Positions 51,165-61,698 of a stretch of 64,000 nucleotides of DNA are shown here, piece after piece; position 1 is the stretch's first letter, and each line of letters starts with the position of its first letter. Made by a program: the position numbers and the translations under genes. The notes under the pieces were generated by a model. The model saw nothing but the letters and a program-made list of their open reading frames with translations, had not been told where the DNA came from and did no database searches. Source of the DNA: Obelidium mucronatum (taxonomy: Eukaryota; Chytridiomycota; Chytridiomycetes; Chytridiales; Chytriomycetaceae); the NCBI GenBank assembly GCA_025765595.1, contig JAIVFH010000001.1, positions 434,001 to 498,000 on the forward strand, given 5' to 3'.

Positions 51165-51768
51165 TGTGATCTGGGCACAATGAAAATCTCAAAGGTATTA
51201 TTTCATTTGACGCAAAATACAACGGAGAATCATGCCAATTAAAAAGAAGTTATCGGAATTATTTCGCAATTGCGGTATAATTAACTCTCTCGAAATATAC
51301 ATGTCGTTATTTCATAGTTATTTTTCCTTCATTGTCTCCACCGACTTTTACTCCACAACTACAGCTATTTCCGGATCGATGCGAATTATTTGTTTTCCAT
51401 TTGATGCGTTTTTCTATCTCTCATTTTTTTTCCCATCGCGAATTGTCAGACCAATTGGGATCGCCCAAGATTCGCGTATTTTCTGATTCTCCCTAAAAAA
51501 AAAGTCATAAGAATATTATTCAAAAATCAGCTATCAACGGATTCTCGTCATTGATCTTCCTTATACCCCGCGTCCTATTCTTTCGAGACACCGTCGCAAC
51601 TTGGAGCAAAAGAGACGAACTACCAGCCTAAAGGTAAGGCTCAATTTCCAAAGTAGTATGTATCAACTTAACACCTCTTCAATCAAGAAAACGCGCAGTT
51701 CGAGATCCAAATCGCTCAACAACTAGCTTATCTCTCTGAACACTATTTGCAAGACGCGTTCTTTAACA
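51165..51768. other. Intergenic with probable 5' UTR intron
   Basis: Divergent spacer between the unrecognised gene and the kinase. A GTAAGG donor at about 51632 and a tract ending TCAATCAAG at about 51689 could be an intron in the kinase leader. No supported coding frame. Confidence 0.4.
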
Positions 51769-53498
51769 ATGGGTTGCATAAACAGCTCAGAGAAACTTAT
51801 TCCATTATCCGCTGCACACAAAAGACTTGGCAAAGATCCACTCATTTGTAAGTATTGTGCATATTTTCCCTTTTTATGTTTTCCTTTTTTCGGCAGCCTA
51901 CTGCTCCTCATTGATTAAAAACAGACAAAAACTTGGATCACGATACCACATTAAACACATTAAACGAGCCTGAAGAGAATACTGATACAGCTAAAAAGCA
52001 AAAACTCATTCACAGGCTTCTAATGAGTTAAGTATATCTTTTTTGTTTCATTTTTTTTTCTTTCCTTCTCTCTTTCTCTTTTATTTATTTATTTATTATT
52101 TTTTTTGAGATTTACTGACAATCCCCCCACCAAATAATCAAAAAACAGAGTCCACATGTGTCAATAAAGCTCTAGCTAAGATGGAGACTGAGTATAAAAG
52201 ACAAATGGCCTCAAGACTTGCCGAATGCTCACTGCAAATATGATCATGAAATGCAATTACAAGCCAGCAGATACCAGAATGAAATCGACAGACTGATGCA
52301 AGACACTGCCCAGGCCGCCGCAGATTCCGCCATGCGCATGAGCCTGCTTTCTGGGATTACCAGCCAGGTGATTTCATCCCTGGAACAAAAGCAGGAGGAA
52401 TCTATCCTCGAGGTATCCAGCTTGCGCGAGCAAGTGGCGGATATGCATCTCTCAATCCGGGAGCTTACCCGCGAATTGGACGAGGTGAAAGAGGACGCCA
52501 AGCTCCCTTGCCCCTCCAAGTTCAAAGTGGGCACCCTCCTTCCTGAGCTGTTGAAGACTCTGGACACGAAAACTGACTACACCAAGCAGTTTTCATTGAC
52601 CGGAGTCCACCTGGGGGAGGGTGGATTCTCGAAAGTGGTGGAGCTGACGCAGGTGGCTACTGGAAGGCTCTGTGCAGCAAAGAAGTTGGACGTGCGCAAG
52701 CAGGCGCGGACATACATGGAGGTCTTTGCCACAATCCACCTGCGGCACGACAACATCGTGGAGGCTCTCGGAGTATTCCAAACAAACAGAAACGAAGTCA
52801 CCGTTGTCATGCCGCGGCTGGTCATGAGTCTGGACAAACTTGTTGACGAGAGACCACTGGCCCACGAATTCACGGCGTTTGTCGTGAGTCAAGTCGCCTG
52901 TGCACTTAAGTACATCCACGGGATGGAAATGGTGCATAAGGATGTCAAGCCAGCCAACATCCTCATTGGTTTTGATGGTGCCGTGCAACTGGGTAACAAA
53001 CAAAATTCCAATCATAAAACTATAGCAATTTTGATTAAAAATCTTTTTATTTCTTGCAGCCGATTTCGGGCTAGTTGAAGTGGTGTACAAGGGCAGCAGC
53101 TTGTACGACACCAACGGAACCGGTGGGTTCATGGCGCCCGAACAGATTCGTGGAGTTGGCCACGATCAACTTTCAGACATTTGGAGTCTGGGAGTATCAG
53201 CATTCCACTGCCTCAACGGCAGTAACTACGTTGACGTGGAGGAGTGCGTGGTCCAACTCCTGATTGATGGCGTTCGCGGTGTTCCTGCGAACTACGGAAC
53301 GCCGGAAATCAGCGAATTTTTCGACGGAGTTCTTGAAATGAACCCCAAAGAGCGGTGGTCGGCGGCAGATGTGATGGAGGTACTGTTTTTTTTCCCTTTG
53401 ACTTGATCTCATTATGAAACAAACAGTGTGACTTCATCACAGCCGTTTCAAGCGGCGTGCAAGATGAATTTCTTGCATATATTCTTACGGTGGTGTAA
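51769..53498 (+). CDS. Membrane-anchored coiled-coil protein kinase
   Basis: Starts MGCINSS, the same myristoyl/palmitoyl-type anchor as the nearby G-alphas. Short exons then a coiled coil (about residues 90-190, VSSLREQVADM, ELTRELDEVKEDAK). The kinase domain has LGEGGFSKVVEL, the lysine in CAAKKL, MVHKDVKPANILI (HKD in place of HRD), DFG (spliced from exon at 53061), GTGGFMAPEQI and SDIWSLGVSAFHCL. It ends LAYILTVV. A break at about 52241 (CSLQI, TGA, then DHEMQLQ) needs a +1 shift. Substrate unknown; the HRD Arg is Lys, so it may not need activation-loop phosphorylation. Confidence 0.82.
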
Positions 53499-53699
53499 GG
53501 GCGTGGATCTGTGTGTGTTTATTGTTGTTTCAGGAACCCTGAGAAGAAATGCATTAAAATAAACTCGTAATTCATTGAACGCGTTGAGAAGATATCAATA
53601 TTGCAAGAAGCAACTCAAAGTGGCGTATTCTAAAGACGCGTTCAAAAGAAATCACTGAATCATGCCGCCACTCATACCGCCATTGCTTTCAAAGAAAAT

Positions 53700-54077
53700 T
53701 TGGAAGTACAAGCCAACAGACACAAGGAAGAAATCGGCAGACTAATGCAAAATATGCAAGACACTGTCAATGCAGCCGCAGCTTCCGCCATGCGCATGAG
53801 CCAGGTGATTTCATCGCTGGAACAAAAGCAAGAGGAATCTATCCTCGAGGTATCCAGCTTGCGCGAGCAAGTGGCAGATATGCAGCTCTCAATCCGGGAG
53901 CTGACCCGCGAATTGGACGAGGTGAAAGAAGACGCCAAGCTCCCTTACCCATCCAAGTTCAAAGTGGGCACTCTCCTTCCAGAGCTTTTGAAGACTCTGG
54001 ACACAAAAACTGACCAGCTTGCAGGAGCAAGTGTCGAACATGCGGCTCTCGATTGCCGGCTGCTTCTTTTTGTGTAG
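53700..54077 (+). pseudogene. Truncated tandem copy of the kinase coiled coil
   Basis: Almost repeats kinase sequence 52261-52580: QVISSLEQKQEESILEVS, SLREQVADM, then KLPYPSKFKVGTLLPELLKT. It then diverges and stops at 54077 without any kinase domain. No ATG-led upstream exon with a lipid anchor is seen. DNA identity is high through 53810-54017, so the duplication is fairly recent. Probably a fragment or a coiled-coil-only decoy. Confidence 0.75.
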
Positions 54078-54273
54078 TTTTTTCTCGCGCGAGGGTGTGT
54101 TCTTGAAAAGTCCAAAAGAAGAACAACTCGCTTTCCCCCCATATAAACCCAAGCCTTCACATTTAACCTTCATAACGACTTATTTTTTATTATACAGAAA
54201 AGAGTAGAAAAAACAAAGAACAACTTGTATGTAACGAAGTTTAAATTAGAAGAAAAGGACGACAAGGGGTTTC

Positions 54274-54783
54274 TCAAGTTTCTTTGCGAATCCATCGACC
54301 GAGTGCACCGGTGCTTAGTGAACGCGTGCGCAGAATTGTAGTTGTTTTTTGAAGAGGGCTGGGACTAGTTGCATCCACACTGTCAGTTGGTAGTGGAAGA
54401 TCGTTGCCTGGTTTCGCAGCAGTACTTGAAGAACGACTATTACTTTCACTACTGTTTCGACCCAGACTGAGGGAATTGGCAAACTCGGTGGATAAGGAAG
54501 GAGACGGAGGTGTGGATGAGCCCGCCTTCTTGATGCTGAGTTTTCTACCCAATTGATGACGAACAGAATTCATTTTAGCAGACAAGCTGCCGCCTCTAGC
54601 ACGCCCCGGCGTGATGTGAACAGTGCCAGCGGTTGTGGTGTCGGAAATTGGCTGGTGAGATGTGATTGGTGCGGCTTGTCCTTGTAAAAGCGCAAATGGA
54701 TCATCGTAGGGTTTGACAGTTCGGATCTGATCACTGATCCAATCTATCCAGCGGGACCGGTCGGCATCGCTTACAGTGGCCAT
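54274..54783 (-). CDS. Unrecognised small basic Ser-rich protein
   Basis: 169 codons, one exon, starting MATVSDADRSRWIDWISDQI. The first 40 residues look helical; the rest is disordered with basic patches (HQLGRKLSIKKAG) and ends LSTGALGRWIRKET. No family recognised. The start was chosen at 54783 because upstream codons lie in the adjoining minus-strand gene. Confidence 0.55.
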   Translation of the reverse strand: MATVSDADRSRWIDWISDQIRTVKPYDDPFALLQGQAAPITSHQPISDTTTAGTVHITPGRARGGSLSAKMNSVRHQLGRKLSIKKAGSSTPPSPSLSTEFANSLSLGRNSSESNSRSSSTAAKPGNDLPLPTDSVDATSPSPLQKTTTILRTRSLSTGALGRWIRKET

Positions 54784-54833
54784 TCTTTTTTTGAGTAAAG
54801 GTAGGAATTTAAGTGAGTGCGTGTCACAACCAC

Positions 54834-55484
54834 TCAAGCCTTTGTAGCAACAAACCTCCACGTTCGATCACGTTCAACCGTGCCCCCAACATCGAACACA
54901 AAGAGCTTCTTATTGCAGGTGCTTCCAAATGTAGCAACAGGACTAGCAAACGAAGTCGGCAGCAACCGGAAGAGCGACCACTGGAGTCGATGTGGGAGTG
55001 ACTGGATGCGCACACAGAAACAGCGCCGCGCCATCGCTGCCAGCTGCCATCACCAGATGCCGCGCTGACCACACTGCTGTTTTGTTGTTGAATGTGTACA
55101 CGATGCCGCTCCTCGATTGCGGCAAGGGCTGTCAAAGTCAAATTAGCAACCACGCCAGACTCCGCACCACGAACCAATCAGGCGCTCCACAGTCCCCCGC
55201 ATCAAGTCGTCCAGACAGCACTCTGGCTCCAGCGCCAGCGCCAGGCCGAGCCCCAGGCCTGTGGCCAACTCTTCGCCAACTCCCGCACTCGATCGATCGC
55301 CGCCAAGCAAGCCCGCTTCCCTGTCCTTCTCCTTGTCTTTCTCTTTCTCCCTCTCGTCAAAACTGCCCTGCCGCCGCTGCGTTGCCTGCAGAAGATCGTT
55401 GCTCAGTCGCAGTTCTTCCTGCAGATCGATGCGCAGACTGTCGAGGCGCTCGCGTCGCCGCTGTGACTTTTCGGCGCCGAGCAT
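54834..55484 (-). CDS. Unrecognised GC-rich gene, repeatedly frame broken
   Basis: Starts MLGAEKSQRRRERLDSLRID, with a helical N-terminus and a Glu/Lys/Asp repeat. After about 110 residues the frame ends (GVWRGC), but coding character continues in shifted frames: SGIVYTFNNKTAVWSARHLV, then AHPVTPTSTPVVALP, then KLFVFDVGGTVERDRTW to the stop at 54834. At least three +1 shifts are needed; at the last (about 54955) TTC GTT is followed by TGC TAG, and skipping one T gives ASPVATFGS. It may encode an EVH1/WD-like fold, not established. No introns explain the breaks. Confidence 0.5.
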
Positions 55485-55852
55485 TCTGCTTTTGTCTTTT
55501 GTTTTTGTTTTTGTTTGGTTGCTGTTACTCGATTTTTTTTTGGTTGATTTATTTATCAGTTTTGGAAATTTCTTTCCTTGACCTCGTGATGAGGGCTGTT
55601 TTTCCGTTTCCGTCCTCCCGCCCCGTGGTTTCACATTGTGTATCTACTGCTCAGCCTGGAAAAATGCTGGATTAGAGGCTGATGAGGTTCTGGAGACTTT
55701 GAGGCGAAAAAAAGAGTTCCAATCAGACACGATCACTCCTTGAGTCCTGACTAACAGAGTTTTCAATACATTTCCATACACGGCAACACATTGTCCAAGG
55801 TTTATTAACTGTCTCTCTCAAGGGTCCCCAACCCCATCCGCCTGACTGGTTT

Positions 55853-56434
55853 TCAATGACACTTTTTACAGCAGAGGCAGCAGGATAAGCAGTTGAACAG
55901 ACACTTTAGAATCCCAAATACGATATTAAACACAGCTTCCAGAATCACAATGATCAAGTCAAATAAACAGCATCCTGTTCTAAAGTGAATTCGTTTCCTT
56001 TTCGCTTCTCTGTAATCTAATCCATTGCTATCATTGTTATCGTTGTTGCGGCGATTGAGAGGTATCTCTCCTGATATTTGAATGACTACAGGTTGTGGCG
56101 CTTGTTGCTGTTGTGTTCGGTCGAATTGGATGTGAAATGTTGATGATGATGATTGGTCTGGTTGTGGTGGTTGTCGTTGTTGGACTTGAACTATCCTTGT
56201 CCCACCTTGCTATCGTACACGAAGCGATGTTAGTACCTTGTTTTTGGAACAGGTTACAGCTTCAAATTCCAACCTGCCCGGGTTCATTGAGGGAGAGTAC
56301 GCAGGCGGCTGCTCATCCAGTATTTGATCTTGCGGTGGCCGCAGCGATTCTGCAACAGCGTTGTGTTTCTCTTCTCCGACGTTGGGATCTTTGATGACGA
56401 CGGCAGTGGCACTGGTGCTTTGATTGGTACTCAT
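55853..56434 (-). CDS. PPxY protein with cysteine-rich hydrophobic tail
   Basis: Two exons (56434-56274, 56195-55853), 167 codons in frame. N-terminus MSTNQSTSATAVV, then DEQPPAYSPS (PPxY), a Gln/Pro-rich middle (QVQQRQPPQPDQ), a basic EAKRKRIHF, then a hydrophobic segment flanked by cysteines (GCCLFDLIIVILEAVF, CLFNCLSCCLCCKKCH) to the end. This looks like a tail-anchored, probably palmitoylated membrane protein. The second exon has no ATG of its own. Function unknown; it resembles the next two genes. Confidence 0.7.
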
Positions 56435-56634
56435 TGAGTGATGTATAATTGGGAATATAATAATCTATTTATGGCTTTTAAATCGTGGGGACCAATACAA
56501 CAGAGTTCACTACATTCTTTTATAGTTTTTTAACAGCAACAAAAACATAGAGTAGCATATCTACAGCTGTTGATACAAGCGTCAAATACAATTAAGCATA
56601 TATGATTATATACAAGAGCTTTTACTAGTTGCTT

Positions 56635-56946
56635 TCAACAACAGCAACATACAGGAGCATACAATAACATTGAACAGCTGTTGATGCAAATGTCACAGTA
56701 TACAACACATGCTCCAGGTACAGGCTCCTCGACTGGTTGATCCGAAGGACTCCTCATCAATGCATCATCCATTTGAGGCTGACTTGCCGTTGGTGGTGGT
56801 GAAGTGTATGCTGGAGGGTCGACAGTCGAATATTGTGGGAGATTGGCCTCCGGCGCCGTTGTTGTTCCGGGAATGCTGCTAGCATTGGTTGGATCCGTTT
56901 GTACGGCGGTTGGTATAGGTTGGGAATGGGTATCTGTAGTGGCCAT
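56635..56946 (-). CDS. Small PPxY protein with cysteine tail
   Basis: 103 codons, one exon. The N-terminal half is Thr/Pro-rich with LPQYSTVDPPAYTSPPP (LPxY and PPxY), and the last 25 residues are Cys-rich (CVVYCDICINSC, ending CCCC). Same plan as the neighbour on its 3' side, so probably a paralogue. Likely anchored through acylated cysteines (inference). Confidence 0.65.
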   Translation of the reverse strand: MATTDTHSQPIPTAVQTDPTNASSIPGTTTAPEANLPQYSTVDPPAYTSPPPTASQPQMDDALMRSPSDQPVEEPVPGACVVYCDICINSCSMLLYAPVCCCC

Positions 56947-57214
56947 TTTTTACGTCAGTTTTTTTATGGGCTTGAAACGTTTTTCAAATGTGGGTTGTTG
57001 GTCTTTTTAATTCTTTTTTGATTGGCCGTCAGAGTTCTAAACCCAAATTCGCAATATAATTTCTATTACAGTTGCAGCTATCAAATACATATATTTCCCC
57101 TATTTAATCCAAGTTTTTGGAAACACAGCGCTTTTATTTTTTATCTTTTTATTTTTAGTGGTACTCATAGCGACTCTTTTAATACTGCTTTCATGCCGCA
57201 GTTTCCACTGATCG

Positions 57215-57714
57215 TTAATAGCAACCACAGCAACAGCAACAACACATTGCTGCAAGGCATCCGGCCAAGAAATCATCATTATTGTTCTTTTGGGGAGCCT
57301 AAAAAAGTAAGAGGGAAAAAAAATATTGAGAACATGATTCAAAAAAATGCATATGATTTGGGAATCCGTCGTTGCCAAAAAAACGAAATTCAGGATGTAG
57401 GATACCTGTTGGACGTAAATAACTTGTGGCTGGGCTTGTCCATTTGGCTGTTGTGTATACACCGGTTGTCCATACCCTTGCTGCTGCTGAATGTAGACTG
57501 GCTGCTGTCCGTATTCTGGCTGCTTTGATGAAGAGTAGACGTCGTAGGGAGCTGATCCGTTGCTGTTGAAAGCTTGAGGAGGGGCCTGTGGTTGGTAAGA
57601 CGCAGGGCTGCCAGGAGGAACGGATTGCATTGGAGCAGTTCCTTGCGGTTGCTGCTGCTGTTGTCCGTAGGATGGGGGTGCTCCTGCTGGTTGTTGGCTG
57701 CCGTAATCGACCAT
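57215..57714 (-). CDS. CYSTM-like protein: Tyr/Gln-rich N-terminus, poly-Cys tail
   Basis: Two exons (57714-57406, 57298-57215), 130 codons. Exon 1 is Gln/Pro/Tyr/Gly-rich (APPSYGQQ, GYGQPVYTQQ) and ends VIYVQQ. Exon 2 gives APQKNNNDDFLAGCLAAM then CCCCCCGCY and stop. This matches the plan of CYSTM proteins: disordered Tyr/Pro/Gln head and a short C-terminal Cys-rich membrane module, linked to stress tolerance in eukaryotes. The terminal exon is only 84 nt. Confidence 0.78.
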
Positions 57715-57919
57715 TTTTTGAACGTGGTTTTTTTATTGATTGTGTGACCCACACATTCGGGGAGTAGATGGCACAAAACACAAACAGATACAAGCGCCGA
57801 ATAGTTTCTCGACACTCTTTCAGTATAAGAAGCTCTTTCAAAGAAAATTATCTTTTTTTTTTTTGGCCTTGGCGTTTTGCAATTGAACATCACCAACAAA
57901 AGAAGAAAGTGTCGTTAAA

Positions 57920-58979
57920 ATGAGTGCCGCCGTGCTAACCACACAAACTGTATTATGGACGAGTGCATTCATACTCAATTCTACTGTTCTATTGGGAATC
58001 GGGCGTCGGTGGAAGCAGCTGAAACAGGGCCTTACAGAACACCTTTACGTCATCAGCTTACTCCTGACCTTGTGTCTGCTCTGGTGTCTCACGAACTTGG
58101 TCGTAATCTTAACGCATCAAAAAACGAAAGGGGAAGTTCTTGCGCTAGGCCTTGCTTCGGATGCTATTGTTGTGTTTCTTCTTGGAACGAATTTTGTGTT
58201 GGCTGTGGATCGATATTCGATAGTATGTGTCGGCCAGCCGTTGAAACTTCATTCATATATCAAAGCCTATGCTGTTTTGTCGAGTTTTGCTGGCGGGTTT
58301 ATGTATCTTCTGGCGACAGCGGTGATTATTATGTCCAAGCCAGATTGTTCTGACGCACTCTTCTTTTACTCCTCTCTTATTTTTAAAGCCATACAATGAC
58401 GGAATGGTCCTGCCGTTAAATACACCGCAAAGAATTCCTTGGACTGTATTAATGACTGTGTTTTATGGAATCTGTGCTGGCGGGTCAGCTTACTGTTATA
58501 TCAAGACCTACTCGTTTGCCAAAACAACACTTTCGAAAGCGCATGTGACAGTACCTCGGGGAAATTATGACGAATCTTTCAGCGCAGTGTATATTGCAGA
58601 ACCCACTGTCGAGGCCGCGTCGGGTTGTTATCACAACACAGCCACGTCAATTGTGGCGACACAAGATTTCGATGTCACCACCATTGCCAAACAAGAACAA
58701 ATAGACCCTGATTCCGCAAGCATTCTTTTCCACAAGTCTCGAGTTGCGTTACAAGTATGGCGAAGCTGTGCGATAATGTCTTTTGGAATATTCGTGTTCT
58801 ACCTTCCCTTTGTTGCGGCTATCTATTTGGAGCTTGTTTTTTCTGAACAAGAAACAAGGCAGATGGTTTTTGACGTTGCCGGAACGCTTGCGGTGTTGGA
58901 TGTTTTGTGGACGCCGGTGGCTATTTTGTATTTCCAAAAGGAGATTAGAAGTAGTGTGTGCTCCCTATTTCTTTTATAA
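57920..58979 (+). CDS. Rhodopsin-like seven-helix receptor (GPCR)
   Basis: Two exons (57920-58321, 58389-58979), 330 codons. Seven hydrophobic segments. TM3 ends NFVLAVDRYSIVC, a DRY motif; TM6 has FGIFVFYLPF; TM7 reads LWTPVAILYF then a basic QKEIR, similar to the NPxxY region. The third loop is long and hydrophilic. The intron has a textbook pyrimidine tract before AAAG at 58388. Ligand unknown. It is the obvious candidate partner of the G-alpha genes in the window, though nothing shows coupling. Confidence 0.75.
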
Positions 58980-59132
58980 TTCTATGTAGTAATAAAAGTG
59001 TAATCTGAGTCTATGATATCTAAGAAAAAGTTGCCTTTCTATTTTTAGATTGGCTTTGTTATTCTATTTGAATTACTCAACCTCCATAAAATGCGCAATA
59101 AGAAGACAAAACGAAAACAAAGCTAACTAAAT

Positions 59133-60046
59133 ATGAGATTGGAAGAGTCGCCTTACAATGCATTGGGGGCTTCGTTTGTAGCTATGCCAGAATTGGGAAC
59201 TTCCAAAAAGGGGGTGGCCATTCTTTTTGGCTGGCTTGATGGCAAGTTTCAGTACGTTGAAAAGTACGGCAAGTACTATCGGTTCGTGATTTATTTTTTG
59301 TTATTATCAAGACTTAAATCGAAAAAAAAAGTTCCAGCGGCTACAAAACAGTCATCATCCTCTGCAGTTCCAAAACCCAATCCGTCCTTTCAATGTCGAA
59401 AACCGACAATTTGGATGTATCCGAGTTTGATCCCTTGATTCAAGACCTTGCGCTCGAAAAAATGATTGAAACGTCAGTGTCTTCAACGTCGGTACCTTTA
59501 AGCACTACAACATCGCCTCTAGTTATTCACGCTTTTTCGAACGGTGGACTCTTCCGTCTTCGCCAATTCCTCAAGATTCTCAACGCTCAACACAAAAGCT
59601 TGATCAACGCGTCCGTCATCCTTGACTCGTGTCCGGGAAAGGCATCTCCAACCAGCGGAGTTGGATTCCTTACTTCAGGTATCAAGAACCCGATCGCGAA
59701 GCGAATTGCAGCAGCTGTAGTGTACACTGGCCTCTCCATTTACTTTTCGGCATTTGCAGACCCGAAACAGCACCCAATCCACCTTTCAGCAATGTACGCT
59801 GTTTCTGAAAAGAATCTCGATGGAAATCTTGTTGGCCCAAGACTGTTTCTATACAGCGATAGGGATGAGCTGGTTCCTTTCAAGGAGGTGGAGGATTGGA
59901 TATTGTTTGCGAAAGTGGAAGGGCTTCAAGTGGCGAAAGTCAAGTTTAGCGGGAGTTCTCACGTCAAACATGCTGTCATGTATCCTCAAGAATATTGGAA
60001 TGTTGTTGGAGAGTTTTTGGGAAAGCAGCATTTATCAAATCTTTGA
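59133..60046 (+). CDS. TMEM53/DUF829-like alpha/beta hydrolase
   Basis: Two exons (59133-59281, 59338-60046), 285 codons. ILFGWLDGKFQYVEKYGKYY leads to a nucleophile elbow HAFSNGG, an acid YSDRDELVPF and a histidine SSHVKHAVMYP, the order expected for DUF829/TMEM53 proteins of the nuclear envelope. Length is normal. Substrate unknown. The 5' splice site is GTTCGT. Confidence 0.85.
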
Positions 60047-60126
60047 TTAACTTCTGATAAAATAAAATTATCTGATATTTTTCTTCAATTTTTTTTGTTT
60101 GATTAAATTTTCTATCCAATCAATTC

Positions 60127-60453
60127 ATGTCTGCTGCTCCCTTACAGTACCCATACCAGCCGATGGACAGCCCCGTCATGACAGCAGCCGCTTCAGGGAT
60201 GTCAGATGCCGCAGGGTATCTGCAGCAACCTCAAATGGGGGAAAGTGTTGTCGAAGAAGTGAAGACAACCACGAAACAAGCCGCATCAAATGGTTGCTCC
60301 TGTCCAGACAATTGCGATCTATCCTGTTGCTATCCGCTGTGTGATATGTTTTTTGGAAGGTCGGGCAATTGCTGTGATTGTGGAGCTTGCGATTGTTGCG
60401 ACTGCAACTCCTGCGATTGCGGTGGCTGTGACTGCGGCGGGTGTAGTTGTTGA
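60127..60453 (+). CDS. Small protein with Cys/Asp/Gly-rich tail
   Basis: 108 codons, one exon. The head is MSAAPLQYPYQPMDSP; the C-terminal 45 residues contain about 18 Cys in patterns CDCGACDCCDC and CDCGGCDCGG. Either a CYSTM relative or a metallothionein-like metal binder. No hydrophobic core separates the cysteines at the end, favouring metal binding, but DLSCCYPLCDMFFG could sit in a membrane. It lies among several CYSTM-like genes. Confidence 0.65.
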   Translation: MSAAPLQYPYQPMDSPVMTAAASGMSDAAGYLQQPQMGESVVEEVKTTTKQAASNGCSCPDNCDLSCCYPLCDMFFGRSGNCCDCGACDCCDCNSCDCGGCDCGGCSC

Positions 60454-60622
60454 TGGGATTTTTCGGCACTTGTGGTTGCTTTCAGCTTGCGAGGGTCTGT
60501 ACATGAGTTAAAGATTGTAGTTTATTGTTTTTTGAGATTCTTGGTGTTTCACTTTAACAAAATATCTGCCAAAATAAATTTGATATTGATAAGTACAATA
60601 CAAAAAGAAGAATGCCCTCAGT

Positions 60623-61059
60623 TTAAGTTTGTGAACTCACCCATAGCAGATCACAGAGGGAGTCAAGAGCGCAGCATGCTAAACAGCCCAAACAACAGCA
60701 CCCTGCTGCTGTTGCGACATCCTCCTTATCGCTTTTAGTATTCGGATTCTTTTGTGGTGGAGGCTGTTGAACGTAGACGACCTTTTTTTTGTGAGTTTTT
60801 CGATTTAACATGCCGCGATCTGGATTTGTAGACGCGCTTTGAAACAGACCTGTGCTGGCGCTTGCTGGTAATTAGGAGTTCCATATTGAGGTCCACCATA
60901 TTGCGGATTCCCGTATTGTGGGGGAGGACCCTGGGAATATGCTTGTGGGGGTGATTGCGGGTAGCCCTGGTTTTGTGCGTAATACGGTTGAGGCGGAGGC
61001 CCCTGTGATGCATAGTATCCCTGTTGCGGGTATTGGTTGTCAGGGTATGTTTTGCTCAT
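60623..61059 (-). CDS. CYSTM protein (Tyr/Pro/Gln-rich head)
   Basis: Two exons (61059-60850, 60781-60623), 122 codons. The head is MSKTYPDNQYPQQGYYASQ with PPPQPYY repeats; exon 2 begins VVYVQQPPPQKNP and ends in GCCCLGCLACCALDSLCDL, the CYSTM module. The last residues after LLW may instead be the start of an intron (GTGAGT), so the 3' end is uncertain. Close paralogue of the next gene. Confidence 0.78.
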
Positions 61060-61143
61060 ATACAGGTTTGTTTTTATTATTTGACTATAAATATTATTAC
61101 ATGTGTTCATGCTTGACAATTCTCTTTGAAAACGAGAGACACA

Positions 61144-61618
61144 TTATTTGCGCATTAATTTCAAAAGCAAATCTAAAGGATGTACATGTCTTAGAAGGCG
61201 AAGGGGATTTCGGAGGGGAATGGAGGTTCTACTCACGTCGCATAATTCATCCAAGGCGCAGCACGCGAGACAACCAAGGCAACACGCGCCTGCTCCAGCA
61301 GCGGCAGCTGTTCCAGTTCCCATTTGTTGCTGTTGCTGTGGCTGCTGTTGCTGAACATACACCACCTGTGTTTTGTGATTCACCCACGCGTATCGACCAT
61401 CGAATTGGATAGTTAAATACCTGTGGTGTTCCGTATGGCTGTGGCTGCTGAGAATAGTATTGCTGCTGCTGCGGCTGTCCGTACTGGTCGTATGTGGGAT
61501 ACGAAGCCCCGCCGTAGGCAGGCGGTGGTGGACCCGGTGGCTGTGCGTAGAATCCCTGTGGGGGTGGGCCTGGCGGCTGAGCGTATCCTTGCTGCGCTTT
61601 TTCGCCTGGGAAACTCAT
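61144..61618 (-). CDS. CYSTM protein paralogue
   Basis: Exon 1 (61618-61421) starts MSFPGEKAQQGYAQPPGPPP; exon 2 from 61365 gives VVYVQQQQPQQQQQM, an Ala/Gly spacer and ACCLGCLACCALDELCD. A GTGAGT follows directly, so a last small exon is likely and the literal stop at 61144 may be wrong. Shares VVYVQQ and the CCLGCLACCALD core with the previous gene: a tandem pair. Confidence 0.78.
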
Positions 61619-61698
61619 CGATTTCGTGCGTGTTTTGAGTCGTTGACAGTTGCAAGATGAGTAACGGAATATTAAAAACAGTTGAAAATCGATAAATA

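Noticed and set aside
58389..58410. Apparent TGA-type +1 break in the receptor (KAIQ, TGA, DGM)
   Set aside because: A 67-nt intron (58322-58388) with a strong pyrimidine tract joins the exons in phase, so no frame break is needed. It shows that some apparent breaks are introns.
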